Source: Hamadaea sp013361475
GTDB taxonomy: Bacteria > Actinomycetota > Actinomycetes > Mycobacteriales > Micromonosporaceae
DNA length: 64,000 nt
Direction of reading: 5' to 3'
Assembly: GCF_040654195.1 (NCBI RefSeq)
Contig: NZ_JBFAHM010000016.1
Coordinates: 62,001 to 126,000, forward strand
The notes beneath the pieces were generated by a model that searched no databases, was not told the DNA's origin, and saw only the letters and a program-made list of their open reading frames with translations. Shown piece by piece: positions 7,892 to 14,970 of the stretch; the stretch's first letter is position 1; each line of letters starts with the position of its first letter. The position numbers and the translations under genes are program-made.

Positions 7892-8389
7892 GTGAGCAGG
7901 GACTCCACCGACGAGATCGCGGCGGCCTGGGCGCTGGAGCTGCCCGGGGTCGTCGGCGAGGAGCTGGAGCTGGCCAAGCGGGCCGCGCGGCTCGCGGCGA
8001 TCCTCGGCGACAAGGTCAACGCCGAATTGGCCCGGCTCGGGCTGACCAAGGCGGAGTACGAGATTCTGGCGGTGCTGCGCGCGTCCGGCTCGCCTTACCG
8101 CCTGCGACCGTCCGATCTGGCCACTCGGCTCATGCTGTCCTCCGGCGGCACCAGCAACCTGGTACGCCGCCTGACCGAGGCGAAGCTGCTCGACCGCGAG
8201 GCCGATCCGGCCGACGCCCGCAGTTCCTGGGTACGCCTGACGAAACAGGGCGTGCGCCTGTCCGAGGAGGCCGTCCGCGCGGCGACCGCCGCCCAGGCCG
8301 CGGCACTGGTGGCCGTGCCGGAGCCCGATCGGAAGGCGGCAATCGCCGCGCTTCGGCAGGTGCTGCTGGCGCTCGGCGACCGGCCTTAG
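7892..8389 (+). CDS. MarR family transcriptional regulator
   Basis: A 165-residue winged-helix regulator. The recognition region is SDLATRLMLSSGGTSNLVRRL (about residues 72-92) followed by a wing with DPADARSSWVRLT. The GTG start at 7892 has no obvious Shine-Dalgarno, so the transcript may be nearly leaderless. The gene is divergent from the amidohydrolase, with one perfect inverted repeat between them, the standard arrangement for a MarR repressor of a catabolic or detoxifying gene. Its stop TAG shares the tetranucleotide TTAG with the stop of the convergent EF-hand gene. Confidence 0.9.
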   Translation: MSRDSTDEIAAAWALELPGVVGEELELAKRAARLAAILGDKVNAELARLGLTKAEYEILAVLRASGSPYRLRPSDLATRLMLSSGGTSNLVRRLTEAKLLDREADPADARSSWVRLTKQGVRLSEEAVRAATAAQAAALVAVPEPDRKAAIAALRQVLLALGDRP

Positions 8390-8943
8390 GCCGTCGGCGC
8401 CGCCTGCCGGTACAGCAGGTTGCCGGGGGACGCGGGGTCCTCGCTGGTGTAGTAGTCACGGATCGCGTCGAGCACTTCGAGGACGGACAGCCGCCCGTCG
8501 CCGTCGGCGTCGACCGCGGTGAAAGCGCCGGTGATGTCGTCGACGGAAGAGCCGATGGCCTGCCACAACCGGGCCAGTTCGCCGGGAGCGAGGTAGCCGT
8601 CGTTGTCGCTGTCGGCAAGCCGGATGGTGGCGAGCGCCATCGGCGTGTAGACGGCGGCGAACTTCTCGCCGTCGATGAAGGCGGCCTGGAAGGCCGCGCC
8701 GAACTCCTCGCGGGTCATGCGCCCGTCACTCGGTATGCCCGCGTGCGCCGAGAGACAGTCCCAGTACCAGCCGTAGAGGCTGATCGTCTCGCGGCCCCGG
8801 GCGGTGGAGGTCTCCTGCCCGAAAGCGCTGAGGACCCGGCCGGCCTGATGCAGGAGCGCGGTGCGGTCGATCAGGCCCCGCCGGGCGGTGTCGATCTGGT
8901 CGAAAGCGGCATCCAATTTGGGGGATAGCGGCGTTTTCTCCAT
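8386..8943 (-). CDS. EF-hand calcium-binding protein
   Basis: A 185-residue soluble protein resembling bacterial sarcoplasmic-type calcium-binding proteins. Two clear EF-hand loops are DSDNDGYLAPGE and DADGDGRLSVLE in the C-terminal half; an earlier region (DTARRGLIDRTA, PSDGRMTREEF) looks like degenerate hands. There is no signal peptide, so cytoplasmic calcium buffering or signalling is likely. I prefer ATG 8943, six or seven bases after a TACCGT box (possible leaderless mRNA); a GTG at 8979 would add 12 residues. The stop overlaps the convergent MarR stop by 4 bp. Confidence 0.86.
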   Translation of the reverse strand: MEKTPLSPKLDAAFDQIDTARRGLIDRTALLHQAGRVLSAFGQETSTARGRETISLYGWYWDCLSAHAGIPSDGRMTREEFGAAFQAAFIDGEKFAAVYTPMALATIRLADSDNDGYLAPGELARLWQAIGSSVDDITGAFTAVDADGDGRLSVLEVLDAIRDYYTSEDPASPGNLLYRQAAPTA

Positions 8944-9009
8944 GAATGAACGGTAGGGCGGCGGGACCTGCGTACACAACGGGACTAACCCGACAAGGCG
9001 ACGGTCGGC

Positions 9010-9330
9010 TCATAGCCCGGAGGACAGCCGAAGCGTGATCGCCCCGGCGATGATCGCGAGAAAGCTCAGCAGTTTGGGCAGGGTGAGCTTCTCGCGGTAG
9101 ACCAGGGCCGCGAACACGACCGTGCCGATCGACCCCATCCCGGTCCAGATCGTGTAGCCGACCCCGACCTCGATGGTCCGCAGGGCGAGGCTGAGCGTGA
9201 AGACGCCGCCGGCCGCGGCGAGGAGGGTGAACACCGACGGCCACAGCCGGGTGAAACCCTTGGTGGCATTGGTCCCGAGGGCGAAGGCGATCTCGAAGAC
9301 GATCGCGACGGCGAGATAGATCCAGGACAT
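9010..9330 (-). CDS. SMR-family efflux subunit, second of a pair
   Basis: A 106-residue four-helix small multidrug resistance protein. The essential membrane glutamate is present (E13 in VFEIAFALG), as are NATKGFTRLWPS after helix 1 and GYTIWTGMGSIGTV in helix 3, closest to the SugE/Gdx branch that exports guanidinium-type or quaternary ammonium cations. A homologous SMR gene lies 71 bp upstream on the same strand, suggesting a paired SMR whose two products work together as a heterodimer (EbrAB/YkkCD type). Expression probably depends on the promoter upstream of the first SMR gene. Confidence 0.9.
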   Translation of the reverse strand: MSWIYLAVAIVFEIAFALGTNATKGFTRLWPSVFTLLAAAGGVFTLSLALRTIEVGVGYTIWTGMGSIGTVVFAALVYREKLTLPKLLSFLAIIAGAITLRLSSGL

Positions 9331-9346
9331 GACGTTCCTCCGCGAT

Positions 9347-9425
9347 CAGTTCGGCGTGGTCAGTTCGGCGTGGTCAGTTCGGCGTGGTCAGTTCGGCGCA
9401 GTCAGTTCGGCGCAGTCAGTTCGGG
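9347..9425. repeat. 14-bp tandem repeat between the SMR genes
   Basis: About 5.6 copies of CAGTTCGGCGTGGT / CAGTTCGGCGCAGT (three of the first form, two of the second, then a partial). The last copies encode the C-terminal residues and stop codon (9402-9404) of the upstream SMR gene, so unit gain or loss could alter that terminus as well as the spacing to the second SMR gene. Confidence 0.9.
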
Positions 9426-9761
9426 CTCGGTCGACGGACGCGCGGGCCGGTCGGCCAGCTTGAGGCCCAGGACGCCGCCGATGATGAGGAAGAAGGCGAT
9501 GATCTTCCCGGCGTTGAGCGACTCGTCGAAGATCAGCGTGCCCAGCACGACGGTGCCGACCGAGCCGATCCCCGTCCACACGGTGTAGCCGACGCTGACG
9601 TCGAGGGTCCGCAGGGCCAGGCTGAGGAAGAAGATCCCCGCGGCCGCGGCGACGATGGTGAGCAGTGACGGCCCGAGTCGGGTGAAGCCCTCGGTCGCGT
9701 TGGTCGCCAGGGCGAAGACGACCTCGAAGACCGAGGCGATGAGCAGGTAGATCCAGGCCAT
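9402..9761 (-). CDS. SMR-family efflux subunit, first of a pair
   Basis: A 119-residue SMR protein similar throughout to its downstream neighbour: E13 in SVFEVVFALATNATEGFTRL, GYTVWTGIGSVGTV, four hydrophobic helices. It has a longer polar C-terminal tail (about residues 107-119) partly encoded by the tandem repeat. ATG 9761 is chosen because it follows GGAAGG at good spacing and matches the family start; the frame stays open upstream but would run through the operators. Two identical palindromes just upstream and a divergent MarR gene indicate drug- or ligand-inducible control. Confidence 0.9.
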   Translation of the reverse strand: MAWIYLLIASVFEVVFALATNATEGFTRLGPSLLTIVAAAAGIFFLSLALRTLDVSVGYTVWTGIGSVGTVVLGTLIFDESLNAGKIIAFFLIIGGVLGLKLADRPARPSTEPELTAPN

Positions 9762-9780
9762 GACGAGCGCCTTCCAATTG

Positions 9781-9794
9781 CTTGTATGTACAAG
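9781..9794. promoter_or_regulatory. MarR operator candidate, copy 1
   Basis: Perfect palindrome CTTGTA-TG-TACAAG, 20 bp upstream of the SMR start codon. An identical copy starts 31 bp away. Confidence 0.8.
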
Positions 9795-9811
9795 TACTAG
9801 CCGAGACAAAG

Positions 9812-9825
9812 CTTGTATGTACAAG
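9812..9825. promoter_or_regulatory. MarR operator candidate, copy 2
   Basis: Second identical CTTGTATGTACAAG, 31 bp from copy 1 (about three helical turns), so two dimers could bind the same DNA face. It is 32 bp upstream of the MarR start, suiting control of both divergent transcripts. Confidence 0.8.
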
Positions 9826-9856
9826 TAAGCTGTTGTCAAGACGAAAGGACGGCGGC

Positions 9857-10276
9857 GTGGATCACGATGAACGGCTGTGGGCCGGCGTACTGGGGGCGTA
9901 TTCGCAGGTCGAGGGCCGGTTGGGGACGATGCTCCAACGGCGGCACGGATTGGGGCTCTCCGAATACCGGGCACTCAGTCACCTCGCCGCGTCTGATGGC
10001 GGCGAACTGCGGATGACCGAGCTGGCCGACCGGCTCGGCCTCACCCAGAGCACGCTGACCCGGCTGCTCGGCCGGCTGATCGCCGCCGGCTACGCCGCCC
10101 GTGACACGTGCCCGGAGGACAAGCGTGGGGCGTACGCGGTGATCACGGCGGCCGGGCGGACGCGGCAGACCAAGGCTCGCCCGGACTACGCGGCGACGCT
10201 CACCGACGCGCTCGACGCCGCCGCCGAGACCGAACCGCTCATCCGCGCCCTGCGCGCGTACGGGCAGGCCAAGTAG
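9857..10276 (+). CDS. MarR family regulator of the SMR pair
   Basis: A 139-residue MarR protein. The winged helix includes MTELADRLGLTQSTLTRLLGRL (about residues 55-76) and a wing around CPEDKRGAYAVIT. GTG 9857 follows GAAAGGA (9843-9849) at 7 bp. It is divergent from the two SMR genes with a pair of identical palindromes between, so it very probably represses the exporter and itself and is relieved by an exporter substrate. Confidence 0.9.
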   Translation: MDHDERLWAGVLGAYSQVEGRLGTMLQRRHGLGLSEYRALSHLAASDGGELRMTELADRLGLTQSTLTRLLGRLIAAGYAARDTCPEDKRGAYAVITAAGRTRQTKARPDYAATLTDALDAAAETEPLIRALRAYGQAK

Positions 10277-10357
10277 GCTCCCCGAGCGTGGCCAAGATCG
10301 GCTCAGCGTTCCTGCCCGTCCACGACCCGGCCGCCGCCGCGACCTATGATCTGCGGC

Positions 10358-10939
10358 ATGGCGTACGACCCGGATCCGCCGACGCAGCTGCTGCCCACTC
10401 ACCAGCAGGGGCGGCACGCCGCACCCGGCTCGCCGAACCGGTGGCTCTTCGGCGTGATCGGCGGAGCCGCCGTGCTGGCGATCCTCCTCGGCATCCTCAC
10501 CGGGCTGCTGCTGACGGGCGGCACCCCGGAGCCGAAGCACACGGCCGCCGGACCGACGGCCGCCGCCGAACCCACTGAAGAGGAGACCCTGGAGCCGTCG
10601 CCCGAGGTCACGACGGTGTCGCCGTCGCCGACTCGAAAGCCCTCGCCGGCACCGGCCAAGAAGACGGCCGCGCAGCTGATCGCGTCGACCCGCGCCCTAC
10701 TCGACTCCTACGCGCGGGCCGGCCGCGTCGACGAGGAGGCCGCCGACATCCTCGGCGGCGACCTGCGTGACCTCGCCCGCGACGTGGCGAGCGGCCGCAC
10801 GCGGCGGGCCTGGAGCGACCTGACGGACGCGGGCCGCCACCTGCGGAATCTCCACGAGGAGGACCAGGTCGGTGATCGCGAGTACCAGGCGCTCGCCGCT
10901 GCGCTGACCGAGATCGCGAAGGCGCTCCCCCGCACCTGA
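10358..10939 (+). CDS. Membrane-anchored protein with Pro/Thr-rich linker
   Basis: A 193-residue protein of unknown function. A short cytoplasmic N-terminus rich in Pro/Gln is followed by one membrane helix (LFGVIGGAAVLAILLGILTG, about residues 30-49), a Pro/Thr/Ser/Glu-rich extracytoplasmic linker (about 50-98), and a small helical domain (about 100-193). The arrangement recalls proteins carrying a FIVAR/PASTA-like helical tail beyond one transmembrane segment, but no family is firmly recognised. ATG 10358 lies 7 bases after a good -10 box TATGAT (10345-10350), so a leaderless transcript is likely. Confidence 0.7.
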   Translation: MAYDPDPPTQLLPTHQQGRHAAPGSPNRWLFGVIGGAAVLAILLGILTGLLLTGGTPEPKHTAAGPTAAAEPTEEETLEPSPEVTTVSPSPTRKPSPAPAKKTAAQLIASTRALLDSYARAGRVDEEAADILGGDLRDLARDVASGRTRRAWSDLTDAGRHLRNLHEEDQVGDREYQALAAALTEIAKALPRT

Positions 10940-10956
10940 GCCGTCGGTCGCCGCGG

Positions 10957-11634
10957 TCAGGCCCGGGAGTCCAGCAGCTCGGCGATTTCGGCGTAGCCGC
11001 GCTGCTTGGCGTGCTGCAACGGCGTCACGCCGTCCTTGTCGGCGATCGCCGGGTCGGCTCCGGCATCCAGCAGGATGCCCACGATCTCCACGTACGGCCT
11101 TGAGCCGTCGCCGAGGATCACGGCCTCGAGCATCGCCGTCCAGCCGAGATCGTTGACGTGGTTCACGTTGATGCCGGTCTGCACGACTCGGCGTACGTAG
11201 TCGACGTGGCCGCGCTCGCTGGCCGGGATCACCGAGATGCCGCCGAACCGGTTGCGCAGATTCATGTCAGGCTCGGCCGGAAGCAGTGCCTCCAGCATCG
11301 CCACGCTGCCGGTGACGCCGGTGACCAGCCACGGGCTGTCGTTCCGGTCGTCCTGCGCGTCCACGTCGGCGCCCGCGTCCAGCAGCGCCTTCGCGGTGTC
11401 GACGTGATCGTTCAGCGCCGCCAGCAGCAACGGCGTACGCCGATGGTCGTCGCGTACGTCGACCGGCACGCCGGCCGCCAGCTCTCGGCGTACCGTCGCG
11501 GTGTCACCGGAAGCGGACGCGGACAGGAGGGTTTCGGCGGAGGGCATGGTGGTCTTCACTTTCTGCAGGGTGACGACGGTGATGGACAGCGCGGCCGCGA
11601 GGACCGCGAAGAGGATGACGAGACGGCGCTTCAT
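10957..11634 (-). CDS. Ankyrin-repeat protein with N-terminal signal anchor
   Basis: A 225-residue protein with a hydrophobic N-terminal segment (about residues 5-22, no lipobox Cys) followed by about five ankyrin repeats, clearest at RRTPLLLAALNDHVDTAKAL, GWTAMLEAVI and GVTPLQHAKQRGYAEIAELL. The repeats should be outside the cytoplasm and mediate protein binding. ATG 11634 overlaps the response-regulator stop (ATGA), so it is the third gene of a kinase-regulator-ankyrin operon. In other bacteria periplasmic ankyrin proteins accompany catalases and protect against peroxide, which would suit this redox-type locus; that link is inference. Confidence 0.85.
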   Translation of the reverse strand: MKRRLVILFAVLAAALSITVVTLQKVKTTMPSAETLLSASASGDTATVRRELAAGVPVDVRDDHRRTPLLLAALNDHVDTAKALLDAGADVDAQDDRNDSPWLVTGVTGSVAMLEALLPAEPDMNLRNRFGGISVIPASERGHVDYVRRVVQTGINVNHVNDLGWTAMLEAVILGDGSRPYVEIVGILLDAGADPAIADKDGVTPLQHAKQRGYAEIAELLDSRA

Positions 11635-12263
11635 GGACGGCCTCGCAAGGTGATCAGGCGGCGGTTGACCGCTTCCGTGACCGCCGCGGTACGCGAGTCG
11701 ACGCCGAGCTTGCCGAAGATGTGGACCAGGTGGGTCTTCACGGTGGCCTCGCTGATGAGCAGGCGGCGGGCGATCTGCTGGTTGGTCAGGCCCTCGGCGA
11801 GCAGGGTGACGATCTCGGTCTCCCGGGCGGACAGCGCCACGCCCGGCTGGTGCACCTGACGGGCGAGCCGACCGGCCACCGCCGCCGACAGCGCGGTACG
11901 CCCCGCCGCCGCGTCGTCGATCGCACGGAACAGGTCGTCCGGCGCGATGTCCTTGAGGATGTAGCCGACCGCACCGGCGGCCATCGCCCGCACCACGTCG
12001 GCGTCACTGTCGTAGGTGGTCAGCACGAGCACCCGGGGAGCCGGGTCGAGCGCGAGCAGTCGCCGGGTCGCCTCGACCCCGTCGATGCCCTGGCCGAGCT
12101 GAAGATCCATGAGGACGACCTCCGGATGCAGCGCGGCCGCCAGCGACACCGCCTGCTCGCCGGTGCCCGTCTCCGCGACGACTTCGACGCCCGGCTGCGA
12201 CTCCAGCAGCGCGCGCAGACCCGCCCGGACGACCACGTGGTCGTCGACCAGCAACAATCTCAT
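11631..12263 (-). CDS. NarL/LuxR-family response regulator (SenR-like)
   Basis: A 210-residue two-domain regulator. The receiver has LLLVDDHVVVRAGL, VVLMDLQLGQGIDG (phospho-acceptor Asp in MDL) and LKDIAPDD (conserved Lys). The C-terminal LuxR helix-turn-helix contains LSARETEIVTLLAEGLTNQQIA and SEATVKTHLVHIFGKLGV. ATG 12263 overlaps the kinase stop (ATGA), giving tight kinase-regulator coupling. With the divergent hbpS-like gene the set resembles SenS-SenR of Streptomyces reticuli, where SenR activates redox-stress genes; assignment here rests on gene order and family only. Confidence 0.92.
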   Translation of the reverse strand: MRLLLVDDHVVVRAGLRALLESQPGVEVVAETGTGEQAVSLAAALHPEVVLMDLQLGQGIDGVEATRRLLALDPAPRVLVLTTYDSDADVVRAMAAGAVGYILKDIAPDDLFRAIDDAAAGRTALSAAVAGRLARQVHQPGVALSARETEIVTLLAEGLTNQQIARRLLISEATVKTHLVHIFGKLGVDSRTAAVTEAVNRRLITLRGRP

Positions 12264-13318
12264 GAGGAGGCTCCCTCCGTCGGGATCGCCACCGCGATCG
12301 CCGTGCCCCGGCCGGGCTCGGATTCGACGGTGACCCGGCCACCGGCCAACTCGGCGCGCCGCCCGATCGCCTCCAGGCCGAACCCCCGGCCCGGACCAGC
12401 CGATGGCCGGGTCGGATCGAACCCCGCCCCGTCGTCCACGACGTCGAGCCGTACCTCGTCGGGGAGGTAACTCAGGGTGACCGCGGCTGTCTGCGCTTGG
12501 GCGTGCTCGGCGACGTTCGCCAGCGCGCCCTGGACGATCCGCAACAGCGTCATCGCGGTGGACTCCGGCAACGCGTAGCGGTCGCCGTCGACGGCGAACC
12601 GGACCGCGGGGCCGCGAATGCCGGCGCAGACGTCGGCGATCGCCTGCTCGAGGCTGCGCCCCCGCAACGAATTGAGGTCCATCACGACCGTCCGGATGTC
12701 GCCGAGCGTGTCCCGGTTGACCGTCATGGCCTGCCGCAGATTCGCCTGGGCGGCGGCCGCGGGCCAGGCCCGGTCGGCCGCCTGGAGCAGCAGATTCACG
12801 CTCGACATGCCCTGCGCGATGGTGTCGTGCAAGTCGCGCGCCAGCCGCGCCCGCTCCTCCAGCGCACCCGCGCGGCGGCGGCTCTCGGCCAGCGCCTGGC
12901 TCGTCCGGGCGAGCTGCAGGTACGCGGCCGTGGTGATGATCGCCACCCCGGCCGGGCCGGCGATGAGCCCGACATCGGGATGCCAGCCGTTCAGCCGGAC
13001 GAACGAGAGCACCACCACGGCGGTGAGCACGGCGATGATCGTGACCGCGGTCCGGGGCGAGTAGTCGTCCAGCGCGACGAAGACGAGTGGCACGGCACAC
13101 AGCGCGAAAGAGGGCGCGAGCAGGACGATCGCCAGCCAGATGACGGCCACGAGGAGCAGCCCCACCCGGCGCGGCTTCCACACCATCGTGAGCGCGTACG
13201 CGACCGCCAGCAGGGCCGCGAGCCCGAGCACCGGCGCGCTCCAGCCGTGCCGGGCCACATACCTGGCCGCCGACGAGGCGAGCAGCAGGTAGAAGCCGGC
13301 ATGCATCCAAACGCGCAT
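12260..13318 (-). CDS. NarL-family sensor histidine kinase (SenS-like)
   Basis: A 352-residue kinase with five or six hydrophobic segments in residues 1-150 and no large extracytoplasmic domain, then the HisKA_3 dimerisation helix with ARLARDLHDTIAQGMSSV (phospho-acceptor His) and an HATPase domain with VVDDGAGFDP and GFGLEAIGRR. Such membrane-embedded sensors often rely on an accessory protein. The divergent neighbour is a secreted HbpS/GlcG-family protein, exactly the partner used by SenS in S. reticuli, where HbpS loss of heme or oxidation triggers SenS. The fit is by architecture and context. Confidence 0.9.
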   Translation of the reverse strand: MRVWMHAGFYLLLASSAARYVARHGWSAPVLGLAALLAVAYALTMVWKPRRVGLLLVAVIWLAIVLLAPSFALCAVPLVFVALDDYSPRTAVTIIAVLTAVVVLSFVRLNGWHPDVGLIAGPAGVAIITTAAYLQLARTSQALAESRRRAGALEERARLARDLHDTIAQGMSSVNLLLQAADRAWPAAAAQANLRQAMTVNRDTLGDIRTVVMDLNSLRGRSLEQAIADVCAGIRGPAVRFAVDGDRYALPESTAMTLLRIVQGALANVAEHAQAQTAAVTLSYLPDEVRLDVVDDGAGFDPTRPSAGPGRGFGLEAIGRRAELAGGRVTVESEPGRGTAIAVAIPTEGASS

Positions 13319-13452
13319 GATCCAACCCTACGGTCGCCGGGAACGCCGCCATCAACCATTCGATGGATGCCGCCGTCGATCTCCCGCACCAAGTGAGGGC
13401 ATGTTTCCCCGGCAAGACTCGATCTCGTTGGCCCGCTTGGGTCGCTTCTCGC

Positions 13453-13580
13453 GGAATCCACTCGCGGGATCCACTCACGGAATCCACTCACGGAATCCAC
13501 TCACGGAATCCACTCACGGAATCCACTCACGGAATCCACTCACGGAATCCATCCGCGCAATCCACTCGCGGAATCCCGGG
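13453..13580. repeat. 13-bp tandem repeat array
   Basis: About 9.5 head-to-tail copies of GGAATCCACTCAC; the central five are identical and the outer ones drift (for example GGGATCCACTCAC, GCAATCCACTCGC). It lies in the 386-bp gap between the kinase and the hbpS-like gene and runs into the inverted repeat that follows. There are no spacers, so it is not a CRISPR. Confidence 0.95.
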
Positions 13581-13624
13581 ATAACGCGGTTATCCGGAGA
13601 CGAATAGCCACGTTATCCCGGGAT
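13573..13624. promoter_or_regulatory. Nested inverted repeats upstream of the hbpS-like gene
   Basis: Perfect 14-bp arms ATCCCGGGATAACG (13573-13586) and CGTTATCCCGGGAT (13611-13624) around a 24-bp spacer. Inside, GGATAAC-GCG-GTTATCC (13579-13595) can form a competing smaller hairpin. A third hairpin (GCGGG-TAG-CCCGC) follows within about 25 bp. The set could be an operator for the response regulator or an RNA element in the hbpS leader; the rest of the 13319-13704 gap holds nothing else recognisable apart from the 13-bp repeats. Confidence 0.65.
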
Positions 13625-13704
13625 CTTGCGAGGCGGGTAGCCCGCAAGCAGGAGCCCGCCTGTCCACGGGCCAACCGGATCAGTCGCTAGAAAGGATTGG
13701 GATC

Positions 13705-14241
13705 ATGCAGATCAGCCGTCGTCTCGCCCTCACCGTCGGAGCGGGCGCACTGACCGCCGCCGGCGCTCTGGGCGTCGCATTGCCCGCCACCACCGCCGCC
13801 GCGGTCACCGCCGCCCCCGCGGTGTCCGTCCGCTCCACCGTCGAGGTGCGTACGCTCAGCGACGACGCTGTGATGCGCGCCGCGCAGGCCGCGCTCGCCG
13901 CCGCGACCAAGGACGGGCAGAAGGTCTCCGTCGTCGTGATGGACCGCTCCGGCGTCGTCCGGATCGCCCTGCACAGCGCCGGAGCCGGACCGCAGACCGA
14001 CGAGTCCGCCGAGCGCAAGGCGTTCACCGCCGTCTCGTTCGGTCAGGCCACCTCGGCGCTCGCCGCCCGGGCCGGCGGCGACGGACCGTCCATCCGCGAC
14101 ATCCCGGGCACGTTGTTCCTGGGCGGCGGGGTGCCCGTCGTCGTCGACGGCGCGCCGATCGCGGGCATCGGCGTGGGCGGGGCGCCCAGCGGCGACCTCG
14201 ACGAGAAGTACGCCGCCGCCGGTGCGGCCGCCCTCCGCTGA
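13705..14241 (+). CDS. Secreted HbpS/GlcG-family heme-binding protein
   Basis: A 178-residue protein with an N-terminal export signal containing a twin-arginine-like SRRLAL and an Ala-rich cleavage region (about residue 34), then a GlcG/HbpS (DUF336) domain: VMRAAQAALAAATKDGQKVSVVVMDRSG, the ERKAFTAVSFG helix and a terminal GGVPVVVDGAPIAGIGVGGA strand pair. HbpS of S. reticuli binds heme outside the cell and signals to SenS. ATG 13705 follows AGAAAGGA. Divergent placement from a SenS/SenR-type pair strongly supports a heme/redox sensing role. Confidence 0.88.
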   Translation: MQISRRLALTVGAGALTAAGALGVALPATTAAAVTAAPAVSVRSTVEVRTLSDDAVMRAAQAALAAATKDGQKVSVVVMDRSGVVRIALHSAGAGPQTDESAERKAFTAVSFGQATSALAARAGGDGPSIRDIPGTLFLGGGVPVVVDGAPIAGIGVGGAPSGDLDEKYAAAGAAALR

Positions 14242-14261
14242 CCCATCCCCTCAATGGGCGG

Positions 14262-14320
14262 CTGGATCAGGGTTCTAGGCCGAATCTTGGAGCAAGATTC
14301 GACCGGGAACCCTGATCCAG
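14262..14320. repeat. Long extragenic palindrome, family A copy 1
   Basis: Outer arms CTGGATCAGGGTTC (14262-14275) and GAACCCTGATCCAG (14307-14320), inner arms CGAATCTTG (14281-14289) and CAAGATTCG (14293-14301). A near-identical palindrome occurs at 52922-52986. It lies between the convergent hbpS-like and deformylase genes and may act as a bidirectional terminator, but the sequence conservation suggests a dispersed repeat family. Confidence 0.88.
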
Positions 14321-14386
14321 CGCCCCAGAAAGGCCCCAGAAAGCGCCAGGAAGGCCCAGAAAGCGCCAGGAAGCCCTAGAAAGCCG
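14321..14386. repeat. 20-bp imperfect tandem repeat
   Basis: Units AAGCGCCAGGAAGGCCCAGA (14341-14360) and a close copy (14361-14380), with a degenerate unit before and a partial one after. The array begins at the base after the family A palindrome and ends just before the deformylase stop. Confidence 0.75.
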
Positions 14387-14391
14387 CAGCG

Positions 14392-14970
14392 CTAAGCGGT
14401 GACCCACGAGGGGTCGTCGCGCCGATGGTCCAGGTAGTTCTGCACCGTGGTCAGGCTCGCCATCGAACCCATCCGGTCGACGAACTCGTACCCGTCGAGG
14501 TGGTCGACCTCGTGCTGGACGACGCGGGCGGCGTACCCGGTGAACTCCTGGTGCGTTTCCGCGCCGTCGCGCCCGGCGAAGGTGACGACGACGGAGAACG
14601 ATCGCGGCACGACCCCCATGATCCCCGGTACGCTGAAGCACCCTTCCCAGCCCAGCACGTCGGCCGGGGAACGCCGCACGATCACGGGGTTGATCATCTC
14701 GACGAGCGGCGTCTCGGGGCGGTCGGGGAAGACGTCGGTCTTGCGTACCTCGACGACCACGACGCGGGCCGACACGCCGACCTGCGGCGCGGCCAGCCCG
14801 GCACCGTTCAGCGACCGCAGTCGCGTGACCATCGCGTCGAGCAGCTCGTGGGCCTCGGTGACCGGATCGATCACCGCGACGGGCGCTTTCAGCCGCGGGT
14901 CGCCGATCGTGACCAGGCCCTCCCCGGCGAGGCCGGACATCCAGGCGCGGTCGCTCTTGGCCAAGCTCAT
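14392..14970 (-). CDS. def: Peptide deformylase
   Basis: A 192-residue metalloenzyme that removes the N-formyl group from nascent proteins. All three motifs are present: GAGLAAPQVG (motif 1), EGCFSVP (motif 2, Cys ligand; Phe replaces the usual Leu) and QHEVDHLDG (motif 3, two His ligands and catalytic Glu). ATG 14970 overlaps the stop of the XRE-TPR gene (ATGA). Coupling to a regulator rather than to fmt suggests an accessory rather than the housekeeping deformylase; actinomycetes often carry several. Confidence 0.93.
   Translation of the reverse strand: MSLAKSDRAWMSGLAGEGLVTIGDPRLKAPVAVIDPVTEAHELLDAMVTRLRSLNGAGLAAPQVGVSARVVVVEVRKTDVFPDRPETPLVEMINPVIVRRSPADVLGWEGCFSVPGIMGVVPRSFSVVVTFAGRDGAETHQEFTGYAARVVQHEVDHLDGYEFVDRMGSMASLTTVQNYLDHRRDDPSWVTA

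Noticed and set aside
9762..9856. Guanidine riboswitch before the SMR genes
   Set aside because: The leader is short and occupied by two palindromes; no conserved riboswitch fold is visible. MarR control explains it better.
13453..13580. Possible CRISPR array
   Set aside because: Units of 13 bp are head to tail with no spacers and no cas genes nearby; it is a simple tandem repeat.
14392..14970. Housekeeping peptide deformylase
   Set aside because: It is coupled to an XRE-TPR regulator and not near fmt/priA; active-site motifs are good, so it is kept as def but probably accessory.
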